DNA of 64,000 bases from Methanohalobium evestigatum Z-7303 (GTDB lineage: Archaea; Halobacteriota; Methanosarcinia; Methanosarcinales; Methanosarcinaceae), in NCBI RefSeq assembly GCF_000196655.1, contig NC_014253.1:434001-498000 (forward strand), written 5' to 3'. The first letter of the stretch is position 1; the number at the start of each line of letters is the position of its first letter. The notes under the pieces are model-generated. The model made no database searches. It was not told the origin of the DNA and worked only from the letters and a program-made list of their open reading frames with translations. The position numbers and the translations under genes are program-made. Below, piece by piece: positions 63,871 through 64,000 of this stretch.

Positions 63871-64000
63871 ATGAATATTACCATCATCGGTATGGCTGGT
63901 GCCGGCAAAAGCACTATTGGAAAATCAATGGCGAAAAAACTTGGATATAGATTCATCGATATTGACAAACTGGTTGAAAAAAAATCCGATAAAAATTTAC
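63871..64000 (+). CDS. Shikimate-kinase-like P-loop kinase, cut by window end
   Basis: Only 43 residues are visible. [20 protein letters not shown] is a P-loop and [12 protein letters not shown] follows as in shikimate kinases. It begins 4 bp after the preceding stop and is probably co-transcribed. The substrate cannot be decided from the fragment. Confidence 0.75.
   Translation, partial: MNITIIGMAGAGKSTIGKSMAKKLGYRFIDIDKLVEKKSDKNL

Overview
The window is archaeal and most likely comes from a salt-adapted methanogen of the Methanosarcinales (Methanohalobium, Methanosalsum or Methanohalophilus type). Supporting signs are archaeal ribosomal protein L10e, aIF2-beta fused to a TRAM domain, archaeal-type threonyl-, tryptophanyl- and phenylalanyl-tRNA synthetases, CofD of coenzyme F420 synthesis, archaeal type IV pilins, a betaine (BCCT) transporter, and A+T-rich DNA with acidic proteins. 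The genus is an inference; the domain is certain. The window opens inside a GntP-type permease gene and closes inside a shikimate-kinase-like gene.

Region 1 (1-3.7 kb): chromosome, with a GntP permease, a BCCT transporter, and a promoter leading into a small DUF5371-like gene and a type IV pilin gene.

Region 2 (about 3.66-33.3 kb): an integrated element of about 29.6 kb. It is bounded by perfect 84-bp direct repeats made of the conserved 5' coding part of the pilin gene. A tyrosine integrase lies directly inside the right repeat. The left end is a complete pilin gene whose 3' part is supplied by the element. The right end is the matching 3' half of another pilin, without a start. Integration therefore appears to exchange the pilin C-terminal domain. 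Cargo: two exported lipoprotein nucleases, an Orc1/Cdc6 remnant, an SF3-helicase replication protein among iteron-like repeats and hairpins, a PAS sensor kinase, a TRAM protein, a possible defence cluster (HhH protein, PD-(D/E)XK nuclease, membrane protein), a radical SAM enzyme, a complete type I restriction-modification operon followed directly by a divergent TATA-binding protein, a PLD-family nuclease with zinc fingers, small zinc-ribbon proteins, a nucleotidyltransferase-like protein and an older integrase remnant. A conserved non-coding element of about 145 nt occurs in two good copies and one partial copy. I see no virion structural genes, so an integrative plasmid is the best description.

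Region 3 (33.7-43.1 kb): chromosome, with a membrane nuclease, a membrane protein, and a minus-strand operon of six pseudopilin-like secreted proteins led by a giant acidic coiled-coil protein ending in an archaellum ArlD/ArlE-type domain. This looks like a pilus- or archaellum-like surface machine whose ATPase and platform protein are encoded elsewhere.

Region 4 (43.2-64 kb): ordinary chromosome. It holds dapF, acylphosphatase, thrS, a TnpB insertion sequence, an AI-2E permease, pheS, trpS, a radical SAM/SPASM protein, aIF2-beta, rpl10e, a DUF1786 protein, molybdopterin genes (moaB-, moeA-, moaD-like), a CRM-domain RNA-binding protein, a DUF190 protein, tRNA-Pro(UGG), ubiX with an LpdD-like partner, an HD phosphohydrolase, cofD, a CDP-alcohol phosphatidyltransferase and a P-loop kinase.
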